A stretch of 52,675 nucleotides of DNA from CADCWK01 sp964244115 (lineage in GTDB: Bacteria; Chloroflexota; Chloroflexia; Thermomicrobiales; UBA6265). Each line of letters starts with the position of its first letter. The first letter of the stretch is position 1. A program made the translations under genes and the position numbers. The stretch lies in the NCBI GenBank assembly GCA_964244115.1, contig CAXTHM010000020.1, positions 1-52,675 on the forward strand, written 5' to 3'. The notes under the pieces are model-generated. The model was not told where the DNA came from. It worked only from the letters and a program-made list of their open reading frames with translations, and made no database searches. This document shows positions 7,397-15,030 of this stretch, piece by piece.

Positions 7397-8284
7397 CTAC
7401 CCCTTCATCAGGCGCTTGGCGATCTCTTCCAGCTCTTCCGGCACGTAGCCCGGCGCGAACACGGCCGGCTCGTAGGGGCCAGGGTTGGTCTCGCCGCCCT
7501 CGGGCGGGCCGTCGACGACGTTCAGCGTCGTGCCGTCCTCCGGGTGCGTGCCCTTCCAGATCTTGTCGATGTCACGGTAGTCGTCCGGGCTGAACCGGTA
7601 GAGCGTCGCGTGGCTCTGGCGGTCCATGAAGCGCTTGGTCTCCGGGAAGACCGTGTTGGAGATGTTCGGGATGTTGAGCATCTTCGGGATCTCGACCCCG
7701 GTCAGCTCCTCGAGCGCCTTGGCGTAGGCGAGCTGATGGACGCCGCCGCGGACGAGCAGATAGCCGAGCATCTCCCGGGCGATCGGGTTGTCCGTCATCT
7801 CGTAGACGCGGAGCTTGCCCATCCGGGCACCGCACTCCAGGAAGAAGTTGTGGAGCAGATCCAGCACCAGGTCGCCGGTGTTGAAGATGTAGTCGCCGGA
7901 CCAGGGGGTGTTGGTCGCGTTGACGCCGAGGACGCCCATGCCGCCATTGAGGAAATGGTGCGGGTTGCCGACCCCGAGCACGTCCTTGAGCGGGGCGTCC
8001 TCGGCCGGCCCGCGACCGGCCGACCCGGTCAGCAGGCCGCTGACCGTCGCGCCGACCAGTTCGATGTGGCCGAGCTCCTCGGTCGCGATGTTGGCGATCA
8101 GGTCGTAGAAGGGCTTGAGCGTCTTCTTGCCCCGGAAGTTGAACGACTGGTACGTGTAGTTCATCAGCGTGGACATCTCGCCGAAGCGGCCGCCCATCAG
8201 CTCCTGGACGGCGTTCGCCGCCCGCGGGTCCGGGTTCTCGGCAACGGGCATCTCGATCTGGAGACGGTCAATCCTGAGATACAT
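7397..8284 (-). CDS. Manganese-containing catalase
   Basis: A 295-residue di-manganese catalase (2 H2O2 to 2 H2O + O2), cytoplasmic. The protein opens with 'MYLRIDRLQIEMPVAENPDP', the usual start of the family, then carries metal-binding glutamates: 'AVQELMGGRFGEMSTLMNYTYQSF' and 'LIANIATEELGHIELVGATV' (E-x-x-H), and later 'FLECGARMGKLRVYEMTDNP', 'LLVRGGVHQLAYAKALEEL'. The length is normal for the family. I chose ATG 8284 with GGAGAAGA upstream rather than an upstream in-frame start. It is divergent from the EfeO-like/FTR1 iron operon, so peroxide defence and iron uptake share one 318-bp control region containing a 9-bp hairpin (8308-8331) and the palindrome at 8422-8450. Confidence 0.95.
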   Translation of the reverse strand: MYLRIDRLQIEMPVAENPDPRAANAVQELMGGRFGEMSTLMNYTYQSFNFRGKKTLKPFYDLIANIATEELGHIELVGATVSGLLTGSAGRGPAEDAPLKDVLGVGNPHHFLNGGMGVLGVNATNTPWSGDYIFNTGDLVLDLLHNFFLECGARMGKLRVYEMTDNPIAREMLGYLLVRGGVHQLAYAKALEELTGVEIPKMLNIPNISNTVFPETKRFMDRQSHATLYRFSPDDYRDIDKIWKGTHPEDGTTLNVVDGPPEGGETNPGPYEPAVFAPGYVPEELEEIAKRLMKG

Positions 8285-8307
8285 GCGGTCTTCTCCGATG
8301 TGATTCG

Positions 8308-8331
8308 TCCGGCTGGCCACTACCAGCCGGA
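8308..8331 (-). other. Hairpin in the Mn-catalase leader
   Basis: TCCGGCTGG (8308-8316) and CCAGCCGGA (8323-8331) are perfect arms around a 6-nt loop, 23 nt upstream of the Mn-catalase ATG. It could be an operator or a 5' mRNA stem. Confidence 0.45.
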
Positions 8332-8421
8332 GCCGAGTTCAGGTTTTGGAGAAATGTATCGCACGGATGCTGCCCGGACGCGTGTCCGACCGGGCAGAGC
8401 GACCGATGACCCGCGACGTCA

Positions 8422-8450
8422 ACCCAATCCGACGGGAACGATCGGATTGG
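8422..8450. promoter_or_regulatory. Candidate iron-linked operator, site A1
   Basis: CCCAATCCGA, 9-nt spacer, TCGGATTGGG: perfect 10-bp arms. It ends 12 nt before the -35 of the predicted promoter for the EfeO-like/FTR1 operon and lies between two divergent genes. The core ATCCGA-N9-TCGGAT recurs at 48876-48900 before an iron-type ABC binding protein. Confidence 0.6.
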
Positions 8451-8462
8451 GCGTGGGATGCC

Positions 8463-8492
8463 TTGACACCCATCACCGCCCAGGCGGACAAT
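8463..8492 (+). promoter_or_regulatory. Predicted promoter of the iron permease operon
   Basis: TTGACA (8463-8468), 18-nt spacer, GACAAT (8487-8492). The -35 is perfect and the -10 weak (4 of 6). Palindromes flank it on both sides (8422-8450 and 8502-8526). Confidence 0.4.
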
Positions 8493-8501
8493 CCGTGGGT
8501 C

Positions 8502-8526
8502 ATATCCGATGCTCGCGGTCGGGATG
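8502..8526. promoter_or_regulatory. Candidate iron-linked operator, degenerate site A2
   Basis: ATATCCGA, 9-nt spacer, TCGGGATG. The left half and flanks (CATATCCGATG, 8501-8511) are identical to 48875-48885 and the right half keeps TCGG at the same spacing. It starts 9 nt after the -10, almost the same place as the 48.9-kb site (11 nt after its -10), over the expected transcription start. Confidence 0.4.
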
Positions 8527-8602
8527 CTCGCCGAGGGGCGCTCCGGGTCGGCATTCCGTGGACAGTTGGGTGGCGGTTCCGCGCCAGATAGGGGAGTTCC
8601 CG

Positions 8603-9739
8603 ATGAGACGCGTTCAGGGATTGGTCGTCGCCGTCATGCTCGCGATCACGGTCTCCACGCCATTTGCGACGCTCGCCCAGTCCACTCCGGAGGCGACGCC
8701 GGCCGGCTCCGTGGGAACCCCTGCCGCAACCCCGGTCGGGACGCCGATCAGCGGCGACGCGGACCTTGCCAGCCTCAAGGGCTACATGGTCCAGAACGCC
8801 GACCTCATGCGGACGGGCACGAGCGACCTCCTCGCCTTCGCCCAGAGCTATTACGACCTTGCCAGCTCCGTCGGCTTCGACTACCAGGCCCTCTGGGATC
8901 AGCATGGCGCCGAGATCCAGCCGCGGCTCGCGGCCGCCCGGCTGGTCTGGAGCGAGCAGGCGCACGGGCACTACGAGTTGAACGAGGGTCTGGTGGCCGG
9001 CGTCCCGTCGCTGGCCTACTACGACGTCCTGATCGATGCCGGTCCGACCGGCGCTGACGACCCGACCAACGCCCTCGATGTCGACGTCACCCTGCCGGAC
9101 GGACGCGTGCTGGAGCGCCCGGGCAACTTCTTCCACGCCCTGACGGAGCCGACCCTCTGGGGCACGGCCCCCGAGTTCACCGCCCTCCGGATCGACATGA
9201 ACGGGGATGGCCAGATCACCCTCGGCGAAGCCCTGCCGGACGCCGATGTCCTGCTCGGTGGCATGCAGTCGCTCGATACCGCGACCGGAGAGCTTGTCAC
9301 CGCGATCGCGGCCTGGCAGCCCACGCTCGACGACACCTTCACGGCGCTGGTCGTCATGATCCCGACCATGCAGGGCTACTTCAACGACTGGAAGCTGTCC
9401 CCCTCGGTCCTCGGCGCCGCCAGCCAGCAGAGCGGGTTCGTCGCGAACAGCCGTCTCGTCGACGTCCTCGGCATCCTCGGTGGGCTCGACATCGCTTACG
9501 GCATCGTCCAGCCGCTGATCGCCGGGACCAGCCCCGAGATGGCGCGGCAGATCCGGACGAGCCTCGACGAGATGATCACGTTCGTCGAGTCGATCCATGA
9601 TCAGGAAACCGCCGGCACGGCGTTCACCCCCGATCAGGCCGACTTCCTCGGTGTCCAGCTCCAGACGCAGGCCGACGACGTGGCTGGCCAGATCGCTCAG
9701 GCCGCGACGCTGGTCGGCGTGACGATCCAGACGGTCTAG
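8603..9739 (+). CDS. Secreted helical protein, EfeO/imelysin-like, with an EF-hand loop
   Basis: A 378-residue exported protein encoded directly before the FTR1 permease (47-nt gap). Residues 1-26 form a signal peptide ending 'ATLAQS', then an ATPAGSVGTPAATPVGTP linker, then mostly amphipathic helices, with 'SEQAHGHYELNEGL' and 'RPGNFFHALTEP' as possible metal-binding segments. Helical EfeO or imelysin-like partners commonly accompany FTR1 permeases, so a periplasmic or surface iron-donor role is inferred from position and helix content, not from a proven motif. Residues 198-209 (DMNGDGQITLGE) fit the canonical EF-hand calcium loop D-x-N-x-D-G-x-I-x-x-x-E, which is unexpected here. ATG 8603 was chosen for GGGGAG 6 nt upstream and the signal peptide; a much longer upstream frame is not credible. 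Confidence 0.75.
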   Translation: MRRVQGLVVAVMLAITVSTPFATLAQSTPEATPAGSVGTPAATPVGTPISGDADLASLKGYMVQNADLMRTGTSDLLAFAQSYYDLASSVGFDYQALWDQHGAEIQPRLAAARLVWSEQAHGHYELNEGLVAGVPSLAYYDVLIDAGPTGADDPTNALDVDVTLPDGRVLERPGNFFHALTEPTLWGTAPEFTALRIDMNGDGQITLGEALPDADVLLGGMQSLDTATGELVTAIAAWQPTLDDTFTALVVMIPTMQGYFNDWKLSPSVLGAASQQSGFVANSRLVDVLGILGGLDIAYGIVQPLIAGTSPEMARQIRTSLDEMITFVESIHDQETAGTAFTPDQADFLGVQLQTQADDVAGQIAQAATLVGVTIQTV

Positions 9740-9786
9740 TCCCAACGTCACATCCTCGCCCGTCGATCGCCAGGGGAGTTCGAGAC

Positions 9787-12183
9787 ATGGCCCATCCCGC
9801 CGCCCGCCTGCTGCTGACGCTGCTCCTGCTCGGTTCGGTCGTCCTCGGTGTCCTGCCAACGGGCGTCGCCGCTCAGGATGCCCCGGTGGACGGCCCGGCA
9901 ACGATCGCCCGGCTCGTCCGGTCGGATCTGGTCGATGCCCAGACCGCCCTGCTCATCAGGCAGACCGATCAGGCCATGACCGCCGGCGACGCCGAGCAGG
10001 CGGCGACCGGGATCGTCCCGCTCCTGACCGCCGACGCGACCGCCGGGCCGGACCTGCTGGCCGCCCTCGCCGCCGCCCGGCAGGCCGTCGCCGCCGACGA
10101 CGGAGCCGCCTTGGCGATCGCCCGTGGGCAGGCCTGGACGGCGATGCTCCGGGGTGCCTACGCCGAGACCATCGCCGCCGCCGGCCGGGGCGACGCCGCG
10201 ACCGCCGACCAGTGGCTGCTGCTGCGCGAGTTCCGCCAGACGACCAAGCTCTGGCAGCCCAGCACCGCCGCGACCCGGGCCGTCCGCCAGCTCGCCGACG
10301 GCTCGATCACCCCGGACCAGGCCGTCCAGGCGATCGACGCCGACCTGCTCGACACCTACCAGGGCCGGCTCAACGCCGTCCTGGAGGACGCCACCGTCGC
10401 CAACCAGCAGCGGTACACGCTGAGCCAGGCCGAAGCGGTCGGGCTGGCCGGCGGCTACTGGCGACTGCTCTCGCCCTCGCTGGAGGCCCAGCAGGGCATG
10501 GCCGCCCGGCAGTCGGCCGATGCCCTGTTCGCCAGCCTCGGCGCCGTCACCCTCGCTCCCACGACCGGCGGGGATTTTCCGGCGCTGGTTGCGCAATCGA
10601 TCGGGCTGGCCGAGGGCTTCCGGGCCGTCCCCCTGACCGCCGACGAGCAGACCAGCCGCGCCCAGCAACTCCTGCTCTACCTCTCGCTGGTACCGGTCGA
10701 GTATGGCCGCGGGGTGAGCGGCAATGAGGTCCAGACGCTCCTCGAGATCCAGGAGGCCCAGGCCTTCCTCGACGCCGGCCGCGCCGCGTTCAGCGATCTC
10801 CGCTCGGATCTCTCGGTCCGCTCGCCGGAGGTCGCGACGGCCGTCTCCGGACAACTCGTCGCTCTGGACCAGCAGCTCCGTGCCGCGGCCGACGGCACCT
10901 CGGTCGCCACGACCGGCGAGATCGAGACCGCGATCGGCCAGGTCGACGATAGCCTCCGCGGCATCTACCCGGCCGAGTGGCTCCAGTCGTCCGGCCAGGC
11001 CGACTTCGAGGTGATCCGCTCGATCCTCGACCAGCTCCAGACCGCCGCCGCCGCCGGGCAGTACCAGCAGGCGGAGTCGGCCCGGATCCAGGCCTACGCG
11101 ATCTACGAGGCCGGGCCGGAGAAGCACCTGCTCGGCTTCGCGCCGAACGTCGCCCAGACCGCCGAGCAGCTGTTCTGGCAGGGGACGGGTGGCACCACCG
11201 GCCTCGCCATCCTGATCCAGGACGAGGCGCCGGCCGCCGCCTTCCAGTTGACCCGGCTGGCGCTGGACGACGCGCTGGCCGAGGGCGAACTCCGGCTCGG
11301 CGCCGGCAAGCCCGCCGACGCCGCGATTGTCTTCAACGCCGCCACGATCGTCTTCCGGGAGGGGCTGGAGGCGGTCCTGATCCTGGCCGCCCTGCTCGCC
11401 AGCATGATCGGCGTCAACCGCAAGTTCCGCCGCCCGCTGGCCCTCGGCGGAGTGATCGCCTTCCTCGCGACGATCGCCCTGTTCATCGTCGCCGGGAGTC
11501 TGCTCGAGAACCTCAGCGCCTACGGCGAGAAGCTGGAGGCCATCGTCTCCGTCATCGCGATCGGCGTCCTGCTGCTCGTGATGAACTGGTTCTTCCACAA
11601 GGTCTACTGGACCAAATGGATCCAGACCCATCAGCAGCGCCGCCGCGTCCTGATCGGCGGGGCGGCCGGGCAGGCCCTCGGGCTCGTCATGCTCGGCTTC
11701 ACGAGCATCTTCCGCGAGGGCGCCGAGACCGTCCTGTTCCTCCAGGCGCTGGTCCTCGACGCCGGCACGCTCATCGTGCTGGAGGGCGTCGCGCTCGGGC
11801 TGGCCGCGACGGCCGTGGTCGGGATTCTGGTCTTCGCCCTGCAGGCCAAGCTGCCGCACAAGAAGATGCTGACGGTCACGGGCGTGATGATCTCCGCCGT
11901 CCTCGTCACGATGACCGGCAACACGATCCATGTCCTCCAGGTCGTCGGCTGGCTGCCGATCGACCCGGTCGACGGCCTGACGCTGCCCTATAGCCTCGGC
12001 GTCTGGGCCGGGATCTACGCGACCTGGCAGGGGCTGATCGCCCAGGCCATCGCCCTTGTCTTCGTCGTCGGCTCGTACTTCGTCGCCGAATGGAGCAAGG
12101 AGCGCTCCTGGCGTCGGAAGATCGACGCCCAGCAGCAGCGCCAGGGCCAGGGCCAGCAGGTCTCGCCCTCGCCGGGCGACTGA
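9787..12183 (+). CDS. FTR1-family high-affinity iron permease with large extracellular N-domain
   Basis: A 798-residue membrane protein importing iron, a bacterial relative of yeast Ftr1p and EfeU. A signal peptide (1-29) leads into about 480 residues of Ala-rich helices outside the cell. The permease core follows with the two diagnostic iron-coordinating motifs, REGLE (524-528, in 'TIVFREGLEAVLILAALL') and REGAE (643-647, in 'FTSIFREGAETVLFLQAL'), and about seven transmembrane segments up to residue 770. A basic, Gln-rich cytoplasmic tail closes the protein. E. coli EfeU is only about 280 residues; the fused N-domain probably replaces or supplements EfeO. The gene forms an operon with the helical secreted protein upstream and ends in a stem-loop (12214-12256). 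No EfeB peroxidase gene is in the window. Confidence 0.92.
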   Translation: MAHPAARLLLTLLLLGSVVLGVLPTGVAAQDAPVDGPATIARLVRSDLVDAQTALLIRQTDQAMTAGDAEQAATGIVPLLTADATAGPDLLAALAAARQAVAADDGAALAIARGQAWTAMLRGAYAETIAAAGRGDAATADQWLLLREFRQTTKLWQPSTAATRAVRQLADGSITPDQAVQAIDADLLDTYQGRLNAVLEDATVANQQRYTLSQAEAVGLAGGYWRLLSPSLEAQQGMAARQSADALFASLGAVTLAPTTGGDFPALVAQSIGLAEGFRAVPLTADEQTSRAQQLLLYLSLVPVEYGRGVSGNEVQTLLEIQEAQAFLDAGRAAFSDLRSDLSVRSPEVATAVSGQLVALDQQLRAAADGTSVATTGEIETAIGQVDDSLRGIYPAEWLQSSGQADFEVIRSILDQLQTAAAAGQYQQAESARIQAYAIYEAGPEKHLLGFAPNVAQTAEQLFWQGTGGTTGLAILIQDEAPAAAFQLTRLALDDALAEGELRLGAGKPADAAIVFNAATIVFREGLEAVLILAALLASMIGVNRKFRRPLALGGVIAFLATIALFIVAGSLLENLSAYGEKLEAIVSVIAIGVLLLVMNWFFHKVYWTKWIQTHQQRRRVLIGGAAGQALGLVMLGFTSIFREGAETVLFLQALVLDAGTLIVLEGVALGLAATAVVGILVFALQAKLPHKKMLTVTGVMISAVLVTMTGNTIHVLQVVGWLPIDPVDGLTLPYSLGVWAGIYATWQGLIAQAIALVFVVGSYFVAEWSKERSWRRKIDAQQQRQGQGQQVSPSPGD

Positions 12184-12213
12184 CCCCCGGCTGCCGACCC
12201 CTCAGTTCGCGCC

Positions 12214-12256
12214 GAACGGCGACCACCTGCCCAGCTCGGGCCGGAGGTCGCCGTTC
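12214..12256 (+). terminator. Stem-loop terminator of the FTR1 operon
   Basis: The arms GAACGGCGACC (12214-12224) and 12246-12256 are perfect reverse complements with a 21-nt loop, starting 31 nt past the FTR1 stop. No T-tract. Confidence 0.55.
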
Positions 12257-12332
12257 CCCGTTGCATTTCCCCACCGTGTGTCACGACGACAGCGGTTCTC
12301 ATTGACGTGCCTGCTCGCGACGAAGACCCCGT

Positions 12333-12435
12333 CTCCCCTCTCCGGGCACCTGCGGAGTCGCAGCGTCGCGAGAGACGCATGGGGCGGGTGAGCGACGCAG
12401 GTTCACCCCGGCCGGGGGGAGAGTTCTGCTCCGCC
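12333..12435 (+). repeat. Dispersed intergenic repeat, full copy (about 103 bp)
   Basis: Head CTCCCCTCTCCGGGC (12333-12347) is identical to 23373-23387. Tail 12415-12435 differs in one base from 6-26. The inner part 12398-12412 reappears reverse-complemented at 47894-47908. Confidence 0.7.
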
Positions 12436-12618
12436 GGCCGGGGTCCTTTCCTGAGAACCGCTCCATCCCAGTCCCTGTTCGGCTGCGTGGCGATTATCGC
12501 CGACTAGCCGAGTAGCCGAGTAGCAGCCGGGCTCGTACGCGGCGTCCCCACGGGACGTACGCCCTCTGAATGGGGACGAGTCCGATCGCGGGAGTCGGGC
12601 GACGACGAGGGTGCCCCA

Positions 12619-12660
12619 CGAGACGGCGCCCCCCGATCGGATCCGGGCGGCGCCGTCTCG
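12619..12660 (-). terminator. Stem-loop terminator, 12-bp stem
   Basis: CGAGACGGCGCC (12619-12630) pairs perfectly with 12649-12660, 22 nt past the stop of the minus-strand oxidoreductase gene. No T-tract. Confidence 0.6.
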
Positions 12661-12681
12661 GGACGATGTAGGTACTGGTCC

Positions 12682-13641
12682 CTACAGCTGGGCCAGCCGC
12701 GGGGCCAGCTCACGCCGGTAGAACTCACAGAACTCGGCCTGGTTGTCGCCGGCCTGGACGAGGGCCAGCTCGTCGAACCCGGCGTCCTTCCAGGTCTTCG
12801 CCACCTCGACGATCGCGTCGACGTCCGGCCCGCAGACGATCTTCTCGGCGACGTCCTCCTCGTGGACGACATCGACGAATGCCTGGAAGTTGACCGGGGC
12901 CGGGAGTTCGGCCTGGATCTTCCAGCCGCCGGTCACCCAGCCGAAGTTGTCCCGGGCGAGCTTCGTCTGGGCGGCCTTGTCCGGTCCCCACGAGACCATC
13001 ATCTGCCCGACGGCCGGTTTCCCGGCCCCGCCGGCCTCGGCGAACATCTGGATCAGTTCGGCCTTGGGCTCGGTCGCGATCATCAGCCCGCCGTACTCGG
13101 CCGCCAGCGCGGCCGACTCGTGCCCGCTCAGTGCGATCCCGATCGGCACCGGGGTCTCCGGCAGGTCGAACAGCTTCGCGCTCTCGACGTCGAAGTGGCT
13201 GCCCTCGTAGGTGACGTACCCGCCCTTGAACAGCTCGGAGATGATCTCGACCGCTTCGGTCAGCATCTCGTGGCGGATGTTCACCGTCGGCCAGCGCTCG
13301 CCAACGATGTGCTCGTTCAGGTTCTCACCGGCGCCGAGGCCCAGCCGGAAGCGGCCGTCGGAGAGCAGCGCCATCGTCGCGGCCTTCTGGGCGACGACCG
13401 CCGGGTGGTACCGCATGATCGGCGCGGTGACATAGGTCATCAGGCCGATCCGCTCCGTCGCCTGGGCCGCCGCCCCGAGGACCGACCAGGCGTACGGGGA
13501 ATGCCCCTGCGACTCCACCCACGGGTGGTAGTGGTCGGAAATCACCGAGAACGCGAAGCCGGCCTGCTCGGCGGCGACGATGTCGCGGATCAGATCCTTC
13601 GGGCCGCGCTGCTCGCACATCATGGTGTAGCCGATTCGCAT
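12682..13641 (-). CDS. F420-dependent luciferase-like (LLM) oxidoreductase, G6PDH-related
   Basis: A 319-residue TIM-barrel oxidoreductase of the luciferase-like monooxygenase family, in the subgroup that includes F420-dependent glucose-6-phosphate dehydrogenase relatives. Recognisable parts: 'MRIGYTMMCEQRGPKDLIRDIVAAEQAGF', 'SDHYHPW', 'RIGLMTYVTAPIMRYHPAVVAQKAATMALLSDGRFRLGLGAGENLNEH' (the F420-binding region) and 'PIGIALSGHESAALAAEYGG'. It transfers hydride between an alcohol or sugar-type substrate and F420; the substrate is unknown. Length is normal. The gene is monocistronic, convergent with FTR1, and ends at a stem-loop. Confidence 0.9.
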   Translation of the reverse strand: MRIGYTMMCEQRGPKDLIRDIVAAEQAGFAFSVISDHYHPWVESQGHSPYAWSVLGAAAQATERIGLMTYVTAPIMRYHPAVVAQKAATMALLSDGRFRLGLGAGENLNEHIVGERWPTVNIRHEMLTEAVEIISELFKGGYVTYEGSHFDVESAKLFDLPETPVPIGIALSGHESAALAAEYGGLMIATEPKAELIQMFAEAGGAGKPAVGQMMVSWGPDKAAQTKLARDNFGWVTGGWKIQAELPAPVNFQAFVDVVHEEDVAEKIVCGPDVDAIVEVAKTWKDAGFDELALVQAGDNQAEFCEFYRRELAPRLAQL

Positions 13642-13851
13642 GGGTGGTTCTGCTCCTTGTCGGCCGCTACGGCGATGTCCTGCCCGGAGCGCCGCGAGTG
13701 GACCTGACCGGTGGATGAGGCTGACGACGGACTGACGGACGCATGGGCGGGGCCAACCGTTCGTGGCTTTCTGGCGCCGGAGGGTGCCGCTCAGGATCGT
13801 GGGCGATTGTGCGAATCATCCAAACGATCGAGTCGCCGGAGCGGAACGCGT

Positions 13852-13880
13852 TTGACAGGCCGATGCGGGCTGGCTATCCT
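13852..13880 (+). promoter_or_regulatory. Predicted sigma70-type promoter for the cytochrome c gene
   Basis: TTGACA (13852-13857), 17-nt spacer, TATCCT (13875-13880). The -35 is perfect, the -10 matches 4 of 6, and spacing is ideal. The next gene on this strand starts about 260 nt downstream. Confidence 0.6.
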
Positions 13881-14104
13881 CTGCCCACTTCACAGCGTTC
13901 TGAACGAGAACAGCGGCTCGCGCCGGGATCGTCCGAGGCCAGGCCGGTAGCGGTTTGGGTGGGCGCTCCGGGCGGCGCATTCCGCCGGATGGTCGCTTTC
14001 GGCGGGGTCTTCGGTGGTGGCATTGGCCGCCCGGCGTAACCGGATTCAGAGGGTCGCCCGATGTCGAGCAGTTCGCCACGTCCGTCCGCTCAAGGGGTTC
14101 GCTC

Positions 14105-14136
14105 GCCGGCGGGGTGGTTAGCGTCACCCCGCCGGC
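14105..14136 (+). other. GC-rich leader hairpin abutting the assembly gap
   Basis: GCCGGCGGGGTG (14105-14116) and CACCCCGCCGGC (14125-14136) are perfect arms with an 8-nt loop, 11 nt before the N run. Either a leader regulatory stem or the reason the assembly broke. Confidence 0.5.
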
Positions 14137-14139
14137 TCG

Positions 14140-14640
14140 TTGAAGCTNNNNNNNNNNCGCCGCTCGAGTCTGATCGTCTGCCTGCTGTCCCTCGCCGTCC
14201 TCGCCGTCGCCTGTGGCCGGGCCTCCGAGGACGACATCAACAGCGCCCTCGGGATCACGCCGACCGCGACCCGCAACGCCGAGCAGATCGCCGGGGCGAC
14301 GACGACGGCCCAGGCCCAGCAGACCCAGGTCGCCGCCGGCGCCGCGGGGACGCCGGCCAGCGCCGACGATGCCGCCGCCCAACTGCTCGCGGATGGCACC
14401 ATCGCCCTCGGCCAGACGGTCTTCTTCCAGAACTGCCTGTCCTGCCACGGCCCCAACGCGCCCGCCGGGGTGCTGAACGGCCCCAACGATACCGACCTGT
14501 CGGCCGGATCCTTCGTTGCCCTAATCCGGGACGGTACCGGCCACCCCGCACCACCGGGTCCGTTCCCGACCCAGCGGATCAGCAACGACCAGCTCCGGAA
14601 CCTCTACGCCTGGCTGGTCTCGGTGTCAGGGCAGTCGTAG
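14140..14640 (+). CDS. Cytochrome c lipoprotein (start uncertain, crosses a gap)
   Basis: A membrane-anchored c-type cytochrome of about 160 residues. After the gap the frame reads RRSSLIVCLLSLAVLAVAC, a lipoprotein signal with lipobox L-A-V-A-C. A Thr/Ala/Gln-rich linker follows, then a single-haem domain: 'GQTVFFQNCLSCHGPNAPAG' carries CxxCH, and a distal 'PFPTQRISNDQLRNLYAWLVSVSG' forms the last helix. No Met was found in the usual distal-ligand loop apart from what the gap may hide. The true start probably lies within or next to the N run (14148-14157). The coordinate given uses an in-frame TTG at 14140, which is only a placeholder. Role: electron transfer at the outer face of the membrane; partner unknown. 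Confidence 0.8.
   Translation: MKXXXXRRSSLIVCLLSLAVLAVACGRASEDDINSALGITPTATRNAEQIAGATTTAQAQQTQVAAGAAGTPASADDAAAQLLADGTIALGQTVFFQNCLSCHGPNAPAGVLNGPNDTDLSAGSFVALIRDGTGHPAPPGPFPTQRISNDQLRNLYAWLVSVSGQS
14148..14157. other. Assembly gap (10 N)
   Basis: Ten N. The cytochrome frame continues on the right. The true gap size is unknown. Confidence 0.95.
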
Positions 14641-14652
14641 CGAGAACCCCAG

Positions 14653-14886
14653 CCCCTCCCCATCTGCGGATGGAGAGGGGGGAACGTCGGGCGAGGCGGC
14701 AACGGCAGACATCGTCACAGGCTCATGGGCCCTCGTTTGCTGCATCTCGCGGTCTACCTCTGCGGCCATCGCCCCGCAGGCCGATGCTGGTGTTTTCTCC
14801 TCACGTCGTTGACGACGCGTTTTCATGGATGAAGGCGTTGCCGTGCGCGTCCGAAAAGCCCCTCTCCATCCGCAGATAGGGAGGGG
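14653..14886. repeat. MITE-like element: 28-bp inverted repeats around 178 bp
   Basis: Left arm 14653-14680 and right arm 14859-14886 are reverse complements in 27 of 28 positions. Each arm is itself a near-palindrome (CCCCTCC ... ATCTGCGGAT ... GGAGAGGGG). The interior has no supported reading frame. The element sits in the 390-base gap between the cytochrome and membrane-protein genes; nothing else is seen there. Confidence 0.65.
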
Positions 14887-15030
14887 TTTGGGATGGGGTC
14901 CGTCCCGGCGGGCGTGCCGCACTCCACATGACCAACGGGCGGGCCGGCGATCCGGCTCCCTGTAGACTTCAGGGGTCGTGACCGCCAGGACTGGCGCGGT
15001 CGCCTGCCCGCTGCCGGAGCCTGCCCCACC

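Larger units (their letters stand above)
12184..12681. other. Intergenic between convergent genes
   Basis: 498 bases without a supported gene. They hold two gene-end stem-loops (12214-12256 for FTR1, 12619-12660 for the oxidoreductase) and a full dispersed repeat (12333-12435). Confidence 0.6.
13642..14139. other. Divergent intergenic region with a forward promoter
   Basis: No gene is seen. It contains a near-consensus promoter (13852-13880) reading toward the cytochrome c gene, giving a leader of about 250 nt, and a perfect 12-bp hairpin (14105-14136) just before the assembly gap. Confidence 0.55.

Noticed and set aside
9748..11931. A 727-residue open frame antisense to the FTR1 gene, and similar long frames opposite mrpA, mrpD, lplA and the PASTA kinase
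   Set aside because: Long antisense frames are expected at this GC content; compositions are Arg/Asp/Gly-rich with no domain, while the sense genes carry clear family motifs.
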